Part shown: positions 22,238 through 33,081 of the stretch, one piece after another | Layout: every line of letters begins with the position of its first letter | Position numbering within the stretch: the first letter of the stretch is position 1 | Source: Diphasiastrum complanatum | Lineage: Eukaryota; Streptophyta; Lycopodiopsida; Lycopodiales; Lycopodiaceae | Reading direction: 5' to 3' | DNA length: 64,000 nucleotides | Assembly (NCBI GenBank): GCA_029204225.1 | Contig: CM055092.1 | Span: forward strand, 80,608,189-80,672,188 | Notes under the pieces: model-generated | Database searches by the model: none | Told to the model about the DNA's origin: nothing | What the model saw: only the letters and a program-made list of their open reading frames with translations | Program-made: the position numbers and the translations under genes

Positions 22238-23067
22238 GATGACTCATGGTATATTGATAGTGGAGCATCTTCACATATGTGTGGCTCCAAGCACTTTTTT
22301 TCATCTATTATGCCTTATGATGGAGTCAAGAAGACCATATGCTTTGCAAGTAAGCATGAGTGCAATATTGAAGGAGTAGGGATTATTCCCTTGAAGCTTG
22401 CATCTTCTAAAGATCTCTTTCTCAACAATGTTCTTTTTGTCCCAAAGCTTACAAAGAACATCTTAAGTGTTGGCCAACTTCTTGATAGTGGCTTTGATGT
22501 CAATTTCAATATTGACAATTGTGTGATTAAGAAGGATGGTGAGATCCTTGCATATGGATCAAGATTTGAAGGCACCTACAAATTGGATCCAAGTGAGAGT
22601 GCAAACTCTCTTTATGTTTCTTATATGTCCAATATTTCAAAGGAGGATGATCACACAAGATGCACATATCTTCTCTCTTCAAGTATTATGGTGTATGATT
22701 ATTCCTTATTATTCAAAGCATATGTTGAGAAGAAATTCTCATTGAAGATCAAAGCCTTGAGGAGTATTGGAGCTCTTGAAGGAATAGCACCATATGAAGT
22801 TTTATTCAAGATGAAGCCTAAGGTTGATCACCTTAGTGAACTTGGTAGTGCTTGCATTGTTCATATTCCCTTGAAACAAGAAGGAAGGATGATCCAAGCT
22901 CATGGATCATGATTGGATACTCATCCATCAAGGAGTCCTTTATTGTCTTTACACTCTCTATTTCAAATGTGATCGTGAATAGAGATGTCATATTGCATGA
23001 AGATTCAATCTTGGAAGTGGCCGAGATCAAGACTTCTCAAGAAGCATCACAAGTTATCCTTTTTTAA
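22238..23067 (+). pseudogene. Copia protease and integrase pieces
   Basis: The frame at 22238-22912 reads DDSWYIDSGASSHMCGS (protease active site), then LFVPKLTKNILSVGQLLDSGFDVNF. It jumps at about 22760 to the integrase end (PYEVLFKMKPKVDHLSELG, ACIVHIP). A new frame (22890-23067) continues with GYSSIKESFIVF and VIVNRDVILHEDS, the copia integrase C-terminus. The integrase catalytic core and RT are missing. Confidence 0.8.
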
Positions 23068-23079
23068 GGTATTCAAGTT

Positions 23080-23886
23080 ATGATGGGGCCAATGTGTGAG
23101 GAGGAGTTTCTTCTTCATATGATTTCAAGAAGATCTTCAAGATGCATGGCCGAGTCTTTATGGCTCACCTTACATGGCAAAGAGGGGCATCTTTCATGTT
23201 GTATCTACTACAACACATTCATATATGCTTCTCTTCCTTTGCTTGAAATGCTATCTTGCTTCATTGAATTTTTTGGATCTCAAAGTTCAAGAAAAGCTAT
23301 ACTAGTTTTGTATGATGCTTATGGTATGGACATGTTTCTTGTCATTATTGACTTAGATGTGTTTCCAATACTTTTTGAAAGCAAGATATTGTATTGTCAA
23401 AAGTATGCTCTTGGTTCTAGTAAGAACAAGATTGAGCTTGGTACTCACTTTTTTGAAAATCATGTTTTCACATGTTTTGAGGCAAATTGTAAACTCCTCT
23501 TGAGATTAAGTGAAGCATCCAAAGTGGACACTTACATCCTTGAGAGAGTAACTAGCCTAAAAAAGATCAAGATGGTCTTTGATATCAAGATTAGATCCAT
23601 CATGGATATAGTTCATTGTATGTGGACTAGTCAAGCTAGAAAGCATAATCTTGATAATCATCATTGTTTCACATCTTATGATCTTGATCTCCATGATCCT
23701 TATGAGGCTTGGAAGCCTCATATTTTTCTATTTATGGTGCATCCATCATGCAAGTGGAACTTTCAAGGCAAAGATCATCATCAAGCATGGAGGAAGCCCA
23801 TGATAATAGTGGCATATTGGTGGAGCACTCTTCAAAGGCATTGGCAAGAGATCTCTACCAAAGAGATCTTATCATGGATATGGTGA
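23080..23886 (+). CDS. Open frame of 268 codons inside the copia element, origin uncertain
   Basis: ATG at 23080 (MMGPMCEEEF). I find no RT (no YxDD). A short part, SKNKIELGTHFFENHV at about residues 116-131, resembles the conserved end of copia RNase H, where TKHIELD.HFIRE is usual; the rest is unrecognised, including the C-terminal 100 residues. A second frame at 23709-23900 overlaps. It ends just before the purine-rich TTTTTTGAGGAG preceding the 3' LTR. Most likely scrambled pol remnants with captured or drifted DNA; a functional protein is unlikely but not excluded. Confidence 0.35.
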   Translation: MMGPMCEEEFLLHMISRRSSRCMAESLWLTLHGKEGHLSCCIYYNTFIYASLPLLEMLSCFIEFFGSQSSRKAILVLYDAYGMDMFLVIIDLDVFPILFESKILYCQKYALGSSKNKIELGTHFFENHVFTCFEANCKLLLRLSEASKVDTYILERVTSLKKIKMVFDIKIRSIMDIVHCMWTSQARKHNLDNHHCFTSYDLDLHDPYEAWKPHIFLFMVHPSCKWNFQGKDHHQAWRKPMIIVAYWWSTLQRHWQEISTKEILSWIW

Positions 23887-24009
23887 GGATGCTGCTATGA
23901 TGGATCCCTTGGCTGATCTTCACTTCTTATGCATACCAAAGGATCCACTCAAAAAGATTTACAAACTTCTCAAGTGATCTAGTACCTTTCCAAGCTATTT
24001 TTTGAGGAG

Positions 24010-24818
24010 TGTGAGAAATTGGCAAAAATCTAGCTTGGTATTTTTTATGATAAAAGTTTGTAAGTGAATCTCACATGTGTGGAGGATGTTCCCACGTGTG
24101 GACAATTGTAAAGTAAATCAAAATGTTTGATATAGGGGTCTCATATAATTTCATAGTCAAGCATTTAGGTGTAGGATGTTGATAGGGTCAAATTTGGCAT
24201 AGATGGCAAATTATCCATTTCCACTTGTAATGCCAATATTGAGCCAAACTTGTGCCAATTAGAGTGTAGACAAGTGTCATGCTTTTGTTTGATGAAGCTT
24301 AAGAGGTCCAATAGGATTTAGAGGTGGAACCTTGTGAGGTCCAATAGAAAATTGAGGTGTGCTTGAATATAGTCCAATAGAATTTAGAGGTGTATGGATC
24401 AATGGTCCAATAGGATTAAGAGGTGGCAAAGTGTGATCCAATCATAGTTAAGCATAGTGGTAGCTCATGAATCTATTAGTATCATTGTACTCCTCCTTTT
24501 GGATCTAATTGATTTTGAGATTGAGTGGATTTTGAGTGTCATTGAATTTCTAGCTTTCTCTCTCTACCTGAGAGCTCATGATGGTTTTTCTCTCTCTACT
24601 TGAGGAGAGCAGCTTGTTTTTACTTAGAATACTTTTGGAACACTTCCCACACGTGTGAGTGAGAGTTGGAAGTGATTGAATGCATGTAGTAGTGTGTTTT
24701 TGCCATAGGATTCAAGATTGATCTTGAATGTCAATCTAGTCTTGATCTTGGTGCATCTACACACCTTAGGAGATCACAAGTACATGTAGTGGACAGTCCA
24801 CACGTGTGAAATTCAACA
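24010..24818 (+). repeat. 3' LTR of the plus-strand copia element
   Basis: 809 bp, same ends as the 5' LTR. GAGGAG directly precedes it as a short purine tract. TAATG follows, with TAAT shared with the 5' flank. Confidence 0.9.
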
Positions 24819-25030
24819 TAATGCATTAAATTCTTGTACTTTTTATGTCTTGTTTATCAAAGCTATCATTCTTTGATTCTTAGCATGCTAGATTGTGATT
24901 AAGCCATAAAAATTTGTACTAGATCTTGGTATTCAAACTAGAATCAGTTTATGTGCTAATCATAAAGCTTAATAAGATCATTCACACTTGAGGATCATTC
25001 CCCACACATTTTAACTTGTTGAAAATTTTG

Positions 25031-25298
25031 TCATCTTTTTCATGTGTAGAGCCCTTTTGTCCCTCTTGTCATACCTCGTTTGATCTTGTTGTGTTGCTGG
25101 TCTCTCCTCCAAACCTACAACAATATCCAAAACATCATACATCTCAAGAAGTGATTCCATCCTCACTTTCCACAATGAATAGTTGCTTGAGGTAAGCCTA
25201 TCATTGCCTTCCAACATGTATCCACTTGATGTAGCCATGTTGCAATGACCTGATTCAATGCACAAAGCACTCTTTTGAAATATAACAAATGTTTCCAA
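25031..25298 (-). pseudogene. Ty1/copia gag N-terminal half
   Basis: The minus strand encodes MLEGNDRLTSSNYSLWKVRM, then DVLDIVVGLEERP and YDKRDKRALHMKKM, the start of a copia gag. The ATG that fits the family lies at about 25218; the open frame extends upstream. It continues at 19605 beyond the insertion. Confidence 0.8.
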
Positions 25299-25532
25299 AA
25301 AGAAATCACAAAGATATGGAACCTCTCAATTCTCTTCTAGCACTTATATCTAGTAAATCAACACATAGAATAGTGAAATCTTGATCAATCTATGATCTAT
25401 CCTCAATCTAATGACTCTTGCTACTTCCTAATATTGAAACACGCTCAAATAAAGATCCAATCAAAAATAGGGTTTTGACAAAATCACAAAAAATTGATTA
25501 TTTCAAATTCTACATGCAATTGTCTAAAACTT
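25299..25532. other. Leader-like AT-rich DNA, nothing else seen
   Basis: Upstream (on the minus strand) of the gag start; no primer-binding site recognised before family B LTR sequence begins. Confidence 0.35.
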
Positions 25533-27228
25533 TGTCATGTACTTTTAGTATATCCATGCTTATACATGCAAGATAATATCTAATGTAAGATTTGTAGGCC
25601 CAAAAGGAGCTATTAGTCTTAAGAACAAGGCGGTCTCTCTTTAGGCCCTTCAAAGTAACTAATAAGGATAATAGGACAATAAGGGCCCAATGTAGTTTAA
25701 ATAATTCTTAACAAGGGCTAACTATCCCTCAAGATAGTTATGTCTAGTTAAGTAAGAGCATTGTCTATAACTAGGCATGAGATTTATGAATCTTTTGGCT
25801 CATTTGCAAGTGAGAGTGTTCACAGATTCTAGCCCGAATCTGTGACCACGGATTTTTTCTTTTTACTCTTCTGCTTCTTTGTTACGTCTCAGGTGGTTAC
25901 CGCTCTGAAAACCGGGTGTTTCTGCCCATTTCAGAAGCCAGTTCTTTACAATTAAGTCCTCTTGTTTAGAATCGTTTCTAGGCAAAAATGCTTCTCGGTT
26001 TGCAATGTGTATTCCCAGTCTGTCAGTGGGATGAAATGATTACGTTCACTCAGCTACATGCATTTACAAGCCATGTAATCATTTCTAGCTCAGCATAGAT
26101 TAATGTTTTGGGATAGAGAGCAAGTCTATATATCTATCTACCAAACTATCCTAAGAATTCAGAGAACAATACAATAACAGAGCTGAGCTACACAACAAGA
26201 AACAAGAATCAAGAAAGCTAACTTCCTAACAGTATTCTAGCAACCCAAGAATCAAGAAACACCCATTTCTTTATGCTTGGAATACCCAAGAACAATCAAG
26301 GATAGGATTGTTAGTAAAAATGCAAGAACAGATCTGCAATCTCAACCTATATAGTTTACCTGCATGTCGAAACTACAAAATCAAGAAACAAGAAAATTAA
26401 TCCACATCTACATTCCACATTGCAAGAAATTGAGCAAGAAATCTAATTAATCCACATCCACAACAGGAAATTAGAACATGTTCATAGGAATTTCACTCAA
26501 GAAGATAGCCATGAACAAGGAGCTTCTCAATTGCCAAGAACTCATGGAGGATCTTCTTTATTCAATCAAGAGAGATGACAATACAATAAAAGCTCCCTCA
26601 CAAGAGAGGGGGTTCCTTAAATAAGCAAGGGGCTGCCTGTGTGGAGCCTAAGTGGTAATTCCACTAATTTTAGAAATTACAAGTGGAAATAGCCTTTCCA
26701 CTAGAGGTCACCATCAAAAGGTGGCTCACTCTAAATTATTTAAGGGGATCTACACTTATTTACATTGCCTAGGAAATTACTAACTCCTACATGGTCGCTT
26801 CTTCTCTGGGATACACCATGTAGGCTCACATAGAAAATAATTGTAATCCTCGGCTCTCATGCTCGGCTCTCAGCTTTTTCTGCTCATCTCCTTCTGAGAC
26901 CTCCTTGGTCATGGGTGAGAGATACTTTGTGTCTTCAGCTTGACTTGGCATTTGGAGATTATCAGAAATTTGCTAACAGAGAGCTTTTTGCTTCCTTGTG
27001 AATGTGAGCCATAGGGATCTCCATTGTTAGGTCTCATGTGCCCTATCCACCTGAATCCATGCTCAATGTTCTTTGATTGTACTCGTAATTTTATTGCTGA
27101 TGTGATTCCACTGAGATCTCATTGTTTTTGGCTTTCTATTGATATGCTATCATGATTGTCTTGTTCTCTTCTTGCTTTAAGCTTTACTTCATTGTTATTG
27201 CTAAAAGTTTGGGGTCTAGCACATGACA
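25533..27228 (+). repeat. Copia LTR of family B, interrupted by a solo LTR
   Basis: The outer ends TGTCATGT (25533) and ACATGACA (27228) form a perfect inverted repeat. Outside the 1167-bp insertion and duplicated site the LTR is about 529 bp and matches 6185-6695 throughout. Twelve bases after its end stands TTGTATTAGAGC, a mutated primer-binding site, so this is a 5' LTR in plus orientation. Confidence 0.8.
25817..26978 (+). mobile_element. Solo LTR of the 1.15-kb family (copy 2), with target duplication
   Basis: 1162 bp, TGTTCACAGATTC to TTTGCTAACA. GAGAG at 25812-25816 is repeated at 26979-26983. The uninterrupted family B LTR has GAGAG once at 6450-6454. This empty-site comparison fixes both ends to the base and gives the 5-bp duplication usual for LTR elements. 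Confidence 0.93.
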
Positions 27229-28126
27229 TTTCTTTGTATTAGAGCATAGATCCTAAATTCATGATGATTCTATGTGAATTTCATTAGATTTGATAAGTTT
27301 ATTGTTTTTGTAGCTATCTTTTTGCTAATTTCTAACTTTGAGTTTTTCATGTATGCTTAGACCAATTTTTGACATTTTGCAAGTAATTTGGATAAGAGAT
27401 ACAAAAGTTATTGCACTTTTCCCAAAAGCTGTCAGAATAGGTGATTAGAATTTTGCTTTCACTTTATTTAAGTTTTTCAGATTTTATTTGAGATCTTATT
27501 TCAAATTTCTTTACATAAGACTCTAGAGCATTGTCTTAGCCTTGATCTGATCCATATGGCAGTTATTTTGGATCAATATCCAAATAGTTATGACAAATCT
27601 TGATTTGTAGCTCTAGTTTTGTTAGTTTTTCTTCTTCAAGATTTTTAGACCTGTTCTGTTGTAAATTTGATTTATTGAATCACCTTAAATCACTGATTTG
27701 ATACTATAAACTGATAGAGCTTGTTGTTAGCTTTTCATAGGTACTAAAGTTTCGTGATTTGGATCAATATTGAAGAAGTTATGATCAAATTAGTGGAGAT
27801 GGGTCAAAATTGCTAGAATTTTGAAAAAAAATTGTTGGATTTTTCCAAGTGAGAGAGAAGCACTTCAAATTTTTAGCTCTAAAGTTTAGTTTCAACTCTC
27901 TCTCTCTCTCTCTTCCATTGCACTCGGTCGAGATTGCATCCATTCACCTAGTTGAGATTTTTGACTCCCTCCTCTCACTCGGTCGAGACCTTTCTCTCTC
28001 TTCATGCTTTCTCAATGAGGCAAATCACTCAAGGACCTCATTTTCCTTAAGATCACAAGAACCGTTGCATCACATTCCACCAGAAGACTTGTCTAATACT
28101 TCTTGTGAAATGAAATTAATAGACAA
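27229..28126 (+). other. Probable internal leader of the family B element; no coding seen
   Basis: Follows the degenerate primer-binding site. Text-like runs such as GGATCAATATCCAAATAGTTATGA recur loosely. A CT-microsatellite (about 27896-27914) gives an incidental serine/leucine-rich frame. I find no gag. Confidence 0.4.
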
Positions 28127-28755
28127 GTGTGGACTGTAGAGTGGATTAGATTTGTTGCTTTTGTAGAGTGGATTAGCTTTCTTGCTTTCTTGTGGATTAA
28201 TGTAGAAATCAGCATTCAGGTAAACTAAATAGGCTAGATCTATGGTGTGATTCTTGCATATCTCTGTACAATCCAGTTCTTGATGTTCTTGGGATGTCCA
28301 AGAATCAATAGACTGGTTGGTTTCTTGATTCTTGGACTTCTAAAATGTTGTAGTTTAGTTCTTGTTTCTTGTTTATCAGTTTATGCAAATGTAGCTCAGT
28401 TCAGTGTAGTGTAGGCTCTTACTTCAATCCGTTTTTAGAGTAAGTAGCAGTAGAAACTACTGAACATTCATTGGTTTACATGTTGATCTGTGAATGAGCG
28501 TTGTAGGCTTGCATCTATGTAGAATGTGAGTGCATTCAAGAGTGACGTCCCTGAGTAGTCCTCTGACAGGCAAGACAAAGAAAATCTATACTACAACATC
28601 TACTAGTTTTCTTCTGTCTGGTTTGGCATCATAAAATCAAGAAACCATCTAACAAATGCCTTTGAGCCTGGTAACAAGCAGAAACGATTCTGAAGAAGAA
28701 GTAAGTAAAAGTCTCATAGTAAAACAGATCCTATGGAGTAGGGGATCTGTCAACA
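28127..28755 (-). mobile_element. Fragment of the 1.15-kb solo LTR family (copy 4, inverted, truncated)
   Basis: Reverse complement of the first ~630 bases of the copy at 44534. It begins (minus strand) TGTTGACAGATCCCC at 28755 and is cut at about 28127 in CTACAGTCCAC. Similarity to copy 3 is higher than to copies 1 and 2. Confidence 0.8.
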
Positions 28756-28756
28756 T

Positions 28757-28977
28757 GTACAGTTGATGATTCATTGTGATGATTAATTCAGTTGCTTTGT
28801 ATCCAAGTGTCATTTCATTTTAGGAGGTCATGACTTTAAGTAAAAGGTAGGTCCTTAACAATTATACACGAAAAAATGGTATAGGCCTCTTCAAAATATA
28901 TAGTTGTCCAGCACATATCCTCATTCCTAAGTATAAATTGCCATTTTTGATTAAGTATACAAATATGTGGTATCACA
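28757..28977 (-). repeat. Start of the 3' LTR of a Ty3/gypsy element
   Basis: On the minus strand, TGTGATACCACATATTTG starts right after a polypurine tract and runs to about 28757, where the inverted LTR fragment begins. No matching 5' LTR was found in the window, so the assignment rests on position. Confidence 0.5.
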
Positions 28978-28978
28978 T

Positions 28979-28997
28979 ATCCCCCTCCTCAAATGTG
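28979..28997 (-). other. Polypurine tract of the Ty3/gypsy element
   Basis: Minus strand reads TTTGAGGAGGGGGATA immediately before the TG of the LTR. This is the expected plus-strand priming site of an LTR element and marks the 3' end of its internal part. Confidence 0.7.
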
Positions 28998-29243
28998 AAA
29001 CGTCCTCGTGGACATATATTCTTTGTTTCGAGATTTATTCATTTCTTAGAAAAGAATAATTTCGAGTCAAGAATCTTCATTAGGTCACATGTAGAGATAT
29101 TTCTTCATTCGTTTGGTGGATAACAATCACTTAATTTCAGAATCAAATATTGATTCAAAATATATTTCGGCGACATAAAATAAGCATCATCACATACGAA
29201 ACTTAGCATCAAATAAACTGCAATGCAATATAGAAGAAATACT

Positions 29244-31375
29244 TCATGTATTTAGCTCTTCATGTAGATGTTCTGCCATCTCTAAGTCCCTTTGACACTC
29301 GAGCAACAATACATCTTCTTTTGCTCTAGTATAACTCCCGATAAGTAAGTTGCCGTAAGGCGACAATCTTACAAGAAGTAAAGGGCCATCGAACAATTCT
29401 TGTACTAACTGAAAATCTTCTTCAGAATCTTTACTAAGTACAAACTGTTCAAATAAAGTAGAGGAGAACTGAATGTATTTACACTTGACAAACAAAATTT
29501 GAACGGATAAAACTTTGGCTACAAATGTGCCAAAATACCAAAAATTATATGTATATGTGTTGCAAGTTATGTTTTATCTCCGCAAAATAATTGGAAAAGT
29601 TCCTCCCCCAATCGGTGTAGATACTATACAGCTCCAAATATGCCATGTTAATATCCAACAACAGACCTGCTTCATCAAATTCTTCGATATTTGCTCAACT
29701 TTCTGGTGTACAACTTGAACTATGCATGCTTCCTCCAAAACTTTCGCTTTGAGTCGTTATGCCGCAAAAACTGGTACTCCTTAATTCGGATGTACTCCAG
29801 CGCATACAAAAATGTTGACCCTATGTACAATGTGATTGATCCAAAGGGAATAACTTTGAACTTACCCTGGATTATGGCCCAGCATAGACATCCTTTCTCC
29901 TCTATGCCTAGTTGGTCCCACAACCAAAGAAAGTCTTCTTTGCTCCATTCTGATTGCCAATTGTCGAATGCCACGCCTATTAAGCCAGGTAGCATCAAAT
30001 AATCCATATGCCACTATAACTCCACATTGAAATGGCATGGACTCCAGTTCCAAAATCTTTCAGAAAAAACTTGAAATCGTTAACTGTTGTTTGAGGTCTT
30101 GTACTTCCTTTTGTAGATCAAAAATTTTTACACATGCCTCAGCATACTCCAGGTGATCTGCTACTTCTGTACAAGTTCAGGTTGCTTGGAGCTGCTTAGT
30201 CAATTCTTCGATCTTCTCCAGGGCCTGCGAATACTCTTCATGTGCATCTGGCTCGGAGCAAGTAGTCGTTTCGGCTAACAACTCTTTCGGCTCAACAAGT
30301 TCTTCCTCAACAAGTGCTTTGTCGTTTTTGAGGGAATAAGATACTCGACTCAAAAATTCTCTAGCATTTGGTTTTGAAGAGACTGCAGCTTCGAAGAATC
30401 TATTTGGATTATACCAGAGCTGCTGCATACTTGCAAGGCAGTCTCGGCCTTTATCGCTTTAAGCTTTCATCATGAAGTTTGGTCTGCAGAGACACTTTTT
30501 CTATCCTGACCTTATTAAGTTCGTCTGTCAATGAATCAAAATGCTTCTGCAATTTTGTAGATTTGGCTTGAAGCATCTTATTATTATTCTCAAAAATATG
30601 GGCTTCCTCCTTCGTTTTCTGGAGCAGTTTGCCTAGTGAACGATTTCGCTCATTCAAAAATTTATTATCTGCTTCTAGAGTTGTATTTTGCTCAAACAAC
30701 ATCGATATGTTGCTGGTCAATTCATTAACTTGTTGGAACAGTTGCATCATACTATCTTGTATGTGTAGGTCAAAACTATGAATTCTCTCGACAGTGTCTT
30801 TGGCACCTAGGGAGAACTTTTGTGCTTGATACAGCGCAAGATTGCTTTGTATGTAATGGACCCGAAGCAAATTGCATGACCAACAAGAGCATCCACAAGA
30901 TAACCAAAATTTTGTGCTGAAATTGTGGCATTACCATCGGTGATGAAGAGCACCTGGTTCGCGTACTTGCAGAAGAATTTCATCTGCGCGTCCCTCACCA
31001 TGGTGATTTTGTACCCCCCCTTGTAGGTACGAAAAAGTTCGACAAAAAAAGGTCGACTCATCAATAGCATCTTTAGTAGTCACACTGGCCGCCCCATCAA
31101 TCGACAAACCAAGAGCTTCAGAAAATACAGCTTCATTCACGGTGAAGGTAGTGTTCCACAATGAAACCTGGAAATCAAAATCAGCCACATATGGATAGAA
31201 TGAATAAACTCAATGCTAACATCTGACAACACAATAGATGGGTTCACTTTTAGATTCCCCAGCCTGCAACGATCCGGTAAAGACTGAATTGAAGCAAGGC
31301 GAATAGATGCTCATATCTTCCAATTGATAGTTATGCTGGTGCTTGCACTTGCGTCCATTCTGATTGCGAATGTGA
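29244..31375 (-). pseudogene. Extra 3' ORF of the Ty3/gypsy element (coiled-coil protein), broken
   Basis: Minus-strand pieces in several frames seem to form one decayed protein of about 600-700 residues. It starts at MDASASTSITINW (ATG at about 31364). Next (31188-30810) come ADFDFQVSLWNTTFTVNEA, SEALGLSIDG, then YKITMVRDAQMKFFCKYAN and FGYLVDALVGHAICFGSI, whose pattern resembles the N-terminal domain of plant transposon-associated proteins. Residues from 30870 to 30451 form a long coiled coil (KLLQKTKEEAHIFENNNKML). A second predicted coiled-coil or charged region lies at 30428-30177. Pieces at 30053-29720 (WSKEDFLWLWDQLGIEE) and 29495-29244 (AEHLHEELNT at the end) may be the C-terminus. 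It lies between integrase and polypurine tract on the same strand, the place where env-like or accessory ORFs occur in LTR elements. I see no signal peptide or clear membrane segment. Function unknown. Confidence 0.6.
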
Positions 31376-31869
31376 ATACAAATTGACTAAAGAGTGATAG
31401 TGAGCACTTGAACAATGAGCGATATAGAGCTAGAGAGTAAAAAGAAAGTGTGAAGTGAAAATAGAAATTACAATGTTTAAGACTAACACTGTGGAGAAGA
31501 TGATTACATGACATCATGATTTGACAATAGTCACTTGTAAATAAAAGCGGTGGCTAAAGATAATCTTGAGTTAAGTTAATACCATTAAAATTTAAAAAGA
31601 TAATCACGCCTACGCAGTCTTCCACATGGTCATAAATATTAATATAATTACGAATGATCTTTTGTCACACGTGTATAAATATGCATTTAATAAAAGAGAT
31701 TCACCAAATCAAAAATAATGAATAAAATAATAAATAACAATTAATGAAATAGCTATAAGAATAAATAAAAAAATTGAGAAGAAGAAAAGGAGAAATTTGA
31801 GGTGGATCCTTGAAAAGATTCACAAAAGATTCTTGAAAATATTCTCCTTTCGAAAACCTTTGTCAAAGA
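31376..31869 (-). promoter_or_regulatory. AT-rich spacer between Ty3 integrase and the extra ORF
   Basis: About 490 noncoding bases, very AT-rich. On the minus strand it holds a TATA-like GCATATTTATACACGTGTG at about 31670-31690, some 300 bases before the extra ORF. It could be an internal promoter or an intron of a spliced subgenomic RNA; neither can be shown here. Confidence 0.35.
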
Positions 31870-33081
31870 TAATATTTCATTAGTCTGGAACCGTCAATAT
31901 GTGTTGGCAATAATTCACCATCCAATAACTGAAGTTGGACATAACCATTTTCAAATACTTCAATAACCTTGTACGGCCCCATCCATCTCATATGTGCTTT
32001 CCAGGAAATTTTTGATGACGACTATCATATATCAAAGCATAATTATCAACCTTAAGATACACAGTTTTGATACAAGTATCATGCTTTTTCTTTCGCGCCT
32101 CCTGTATTTTCTCTGTAATCTTCATCAAATGATTTCGTGATTCGGATAGTTCTTCGATCTTTAACAGTCTTTCATTAATACAATCTTCTTCTATTCATTC
32201 TGCTTGTATTTGAAAAGTTGGCACCTCGAATTCAATCGGAAGAATTGGATGCATACCATATGTAAGGAATAAGGAGTCTATTTTGTTGTGATCTTTTCCG
32301 TGTTTCTATATGCCCAGAGCACTAAAGGTAGCTTTTGATCCCAATCTATAGCATGTGCAACAATAATCTTGTTAAGGATCTTGCATAAAATACCATTCGC
32401 TCTTTCAGTTAAACCATTGGCTTTCGGATTGTATGGTGGTCTTTCTGTGTTTGATCAGAAAATATGTCGTCAGTAAATAAATTGTATCATTTAGAAAATG
32501 ATCACTAACTAATTCAAGAAGACACCCATATCATGTAATTAGAGACTTGAATAGAAAAGCAGCGACAGTTTTTGCATCGTTTCATCGCTTCCGCTTCAAC
32601 ATTCTTTGTCGCATAATCCATTTCAACCAAAATATATCGACATTTTGTGTGTCAAGTTACAGGTTTAATTGGTCCGACAAAATCAATCCCCCATTTCTCA
32701 AATGGTGCAAGTGGAATGATTGGCATCAACGGCCAATTCATAGACTTTGTTGGTTTAGAAGGTCTCTAGCATGGATCACAAGATCTAATATAAACATAAA
32801 CATTCTTAAACATGGTAGGCCACCAATACTTGGTGGTCAAAATCTTATTAACAATGTTTTTCAAAGCAAAATGTCCACCAACATCTTCGGAATGTAAAGC
32901 TTGAATAACCTTTAATATATCTTCCACTTCAAGACCTTCTTAGCTGATGATCTGCACCAAGCTTATACAAACTATTGTTAATGATAGTATAAGGTGCAAC
33001 CTTATATTGAAATATTGTCTTCTTCTCCAAATCATATTTGTCAGGATATATCTGATCTTTAAGATAAATAATAACATCAAA
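31870..33081 (-). pseudogene. Ty3/gypsy integrase fragments
   Basis: Read on the minus strand in shifting frames: a zinc-binding region end (SCDPC), then PFEKWGIDFVGPI at about 32690, the first catalytic aspartate context; later YGMHPILPIEFEVPTFQI and, near 32010, LIYDSRHQKFPGK, the conserved end of plant Ty3 integrases. Multiple stops and shifts. It follows directly on the RNase H. Confidence 0.8.

Larger units (their letters stand above)
19615..25030. mobile_element. Insertion inside a copia gag, flanked by a 9-bp direct repeat
   Basis: TCATCTTTT occurs at 19606-19614 and 25031-25039, on either side. Removing the insert and one repeat copy rejoins the two halves of the minus-strand gag in frame, which argues that these are the true insertion borders. 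Without the plus-strand copia element inside it the insert is about 0.8 kb (19615-20200 plus 24819-25030). A 9-bp duplication suits Mutator-like elements, but I see no terminal inverted repeats and no transposase, so the class is open. Confidence 0.6.

Noticed and set aside
27849-28139. 96-codon frame with Ser/Leu runs
   Set aside because: Built on a CT microsatellite within retrotransposon leader DNA.
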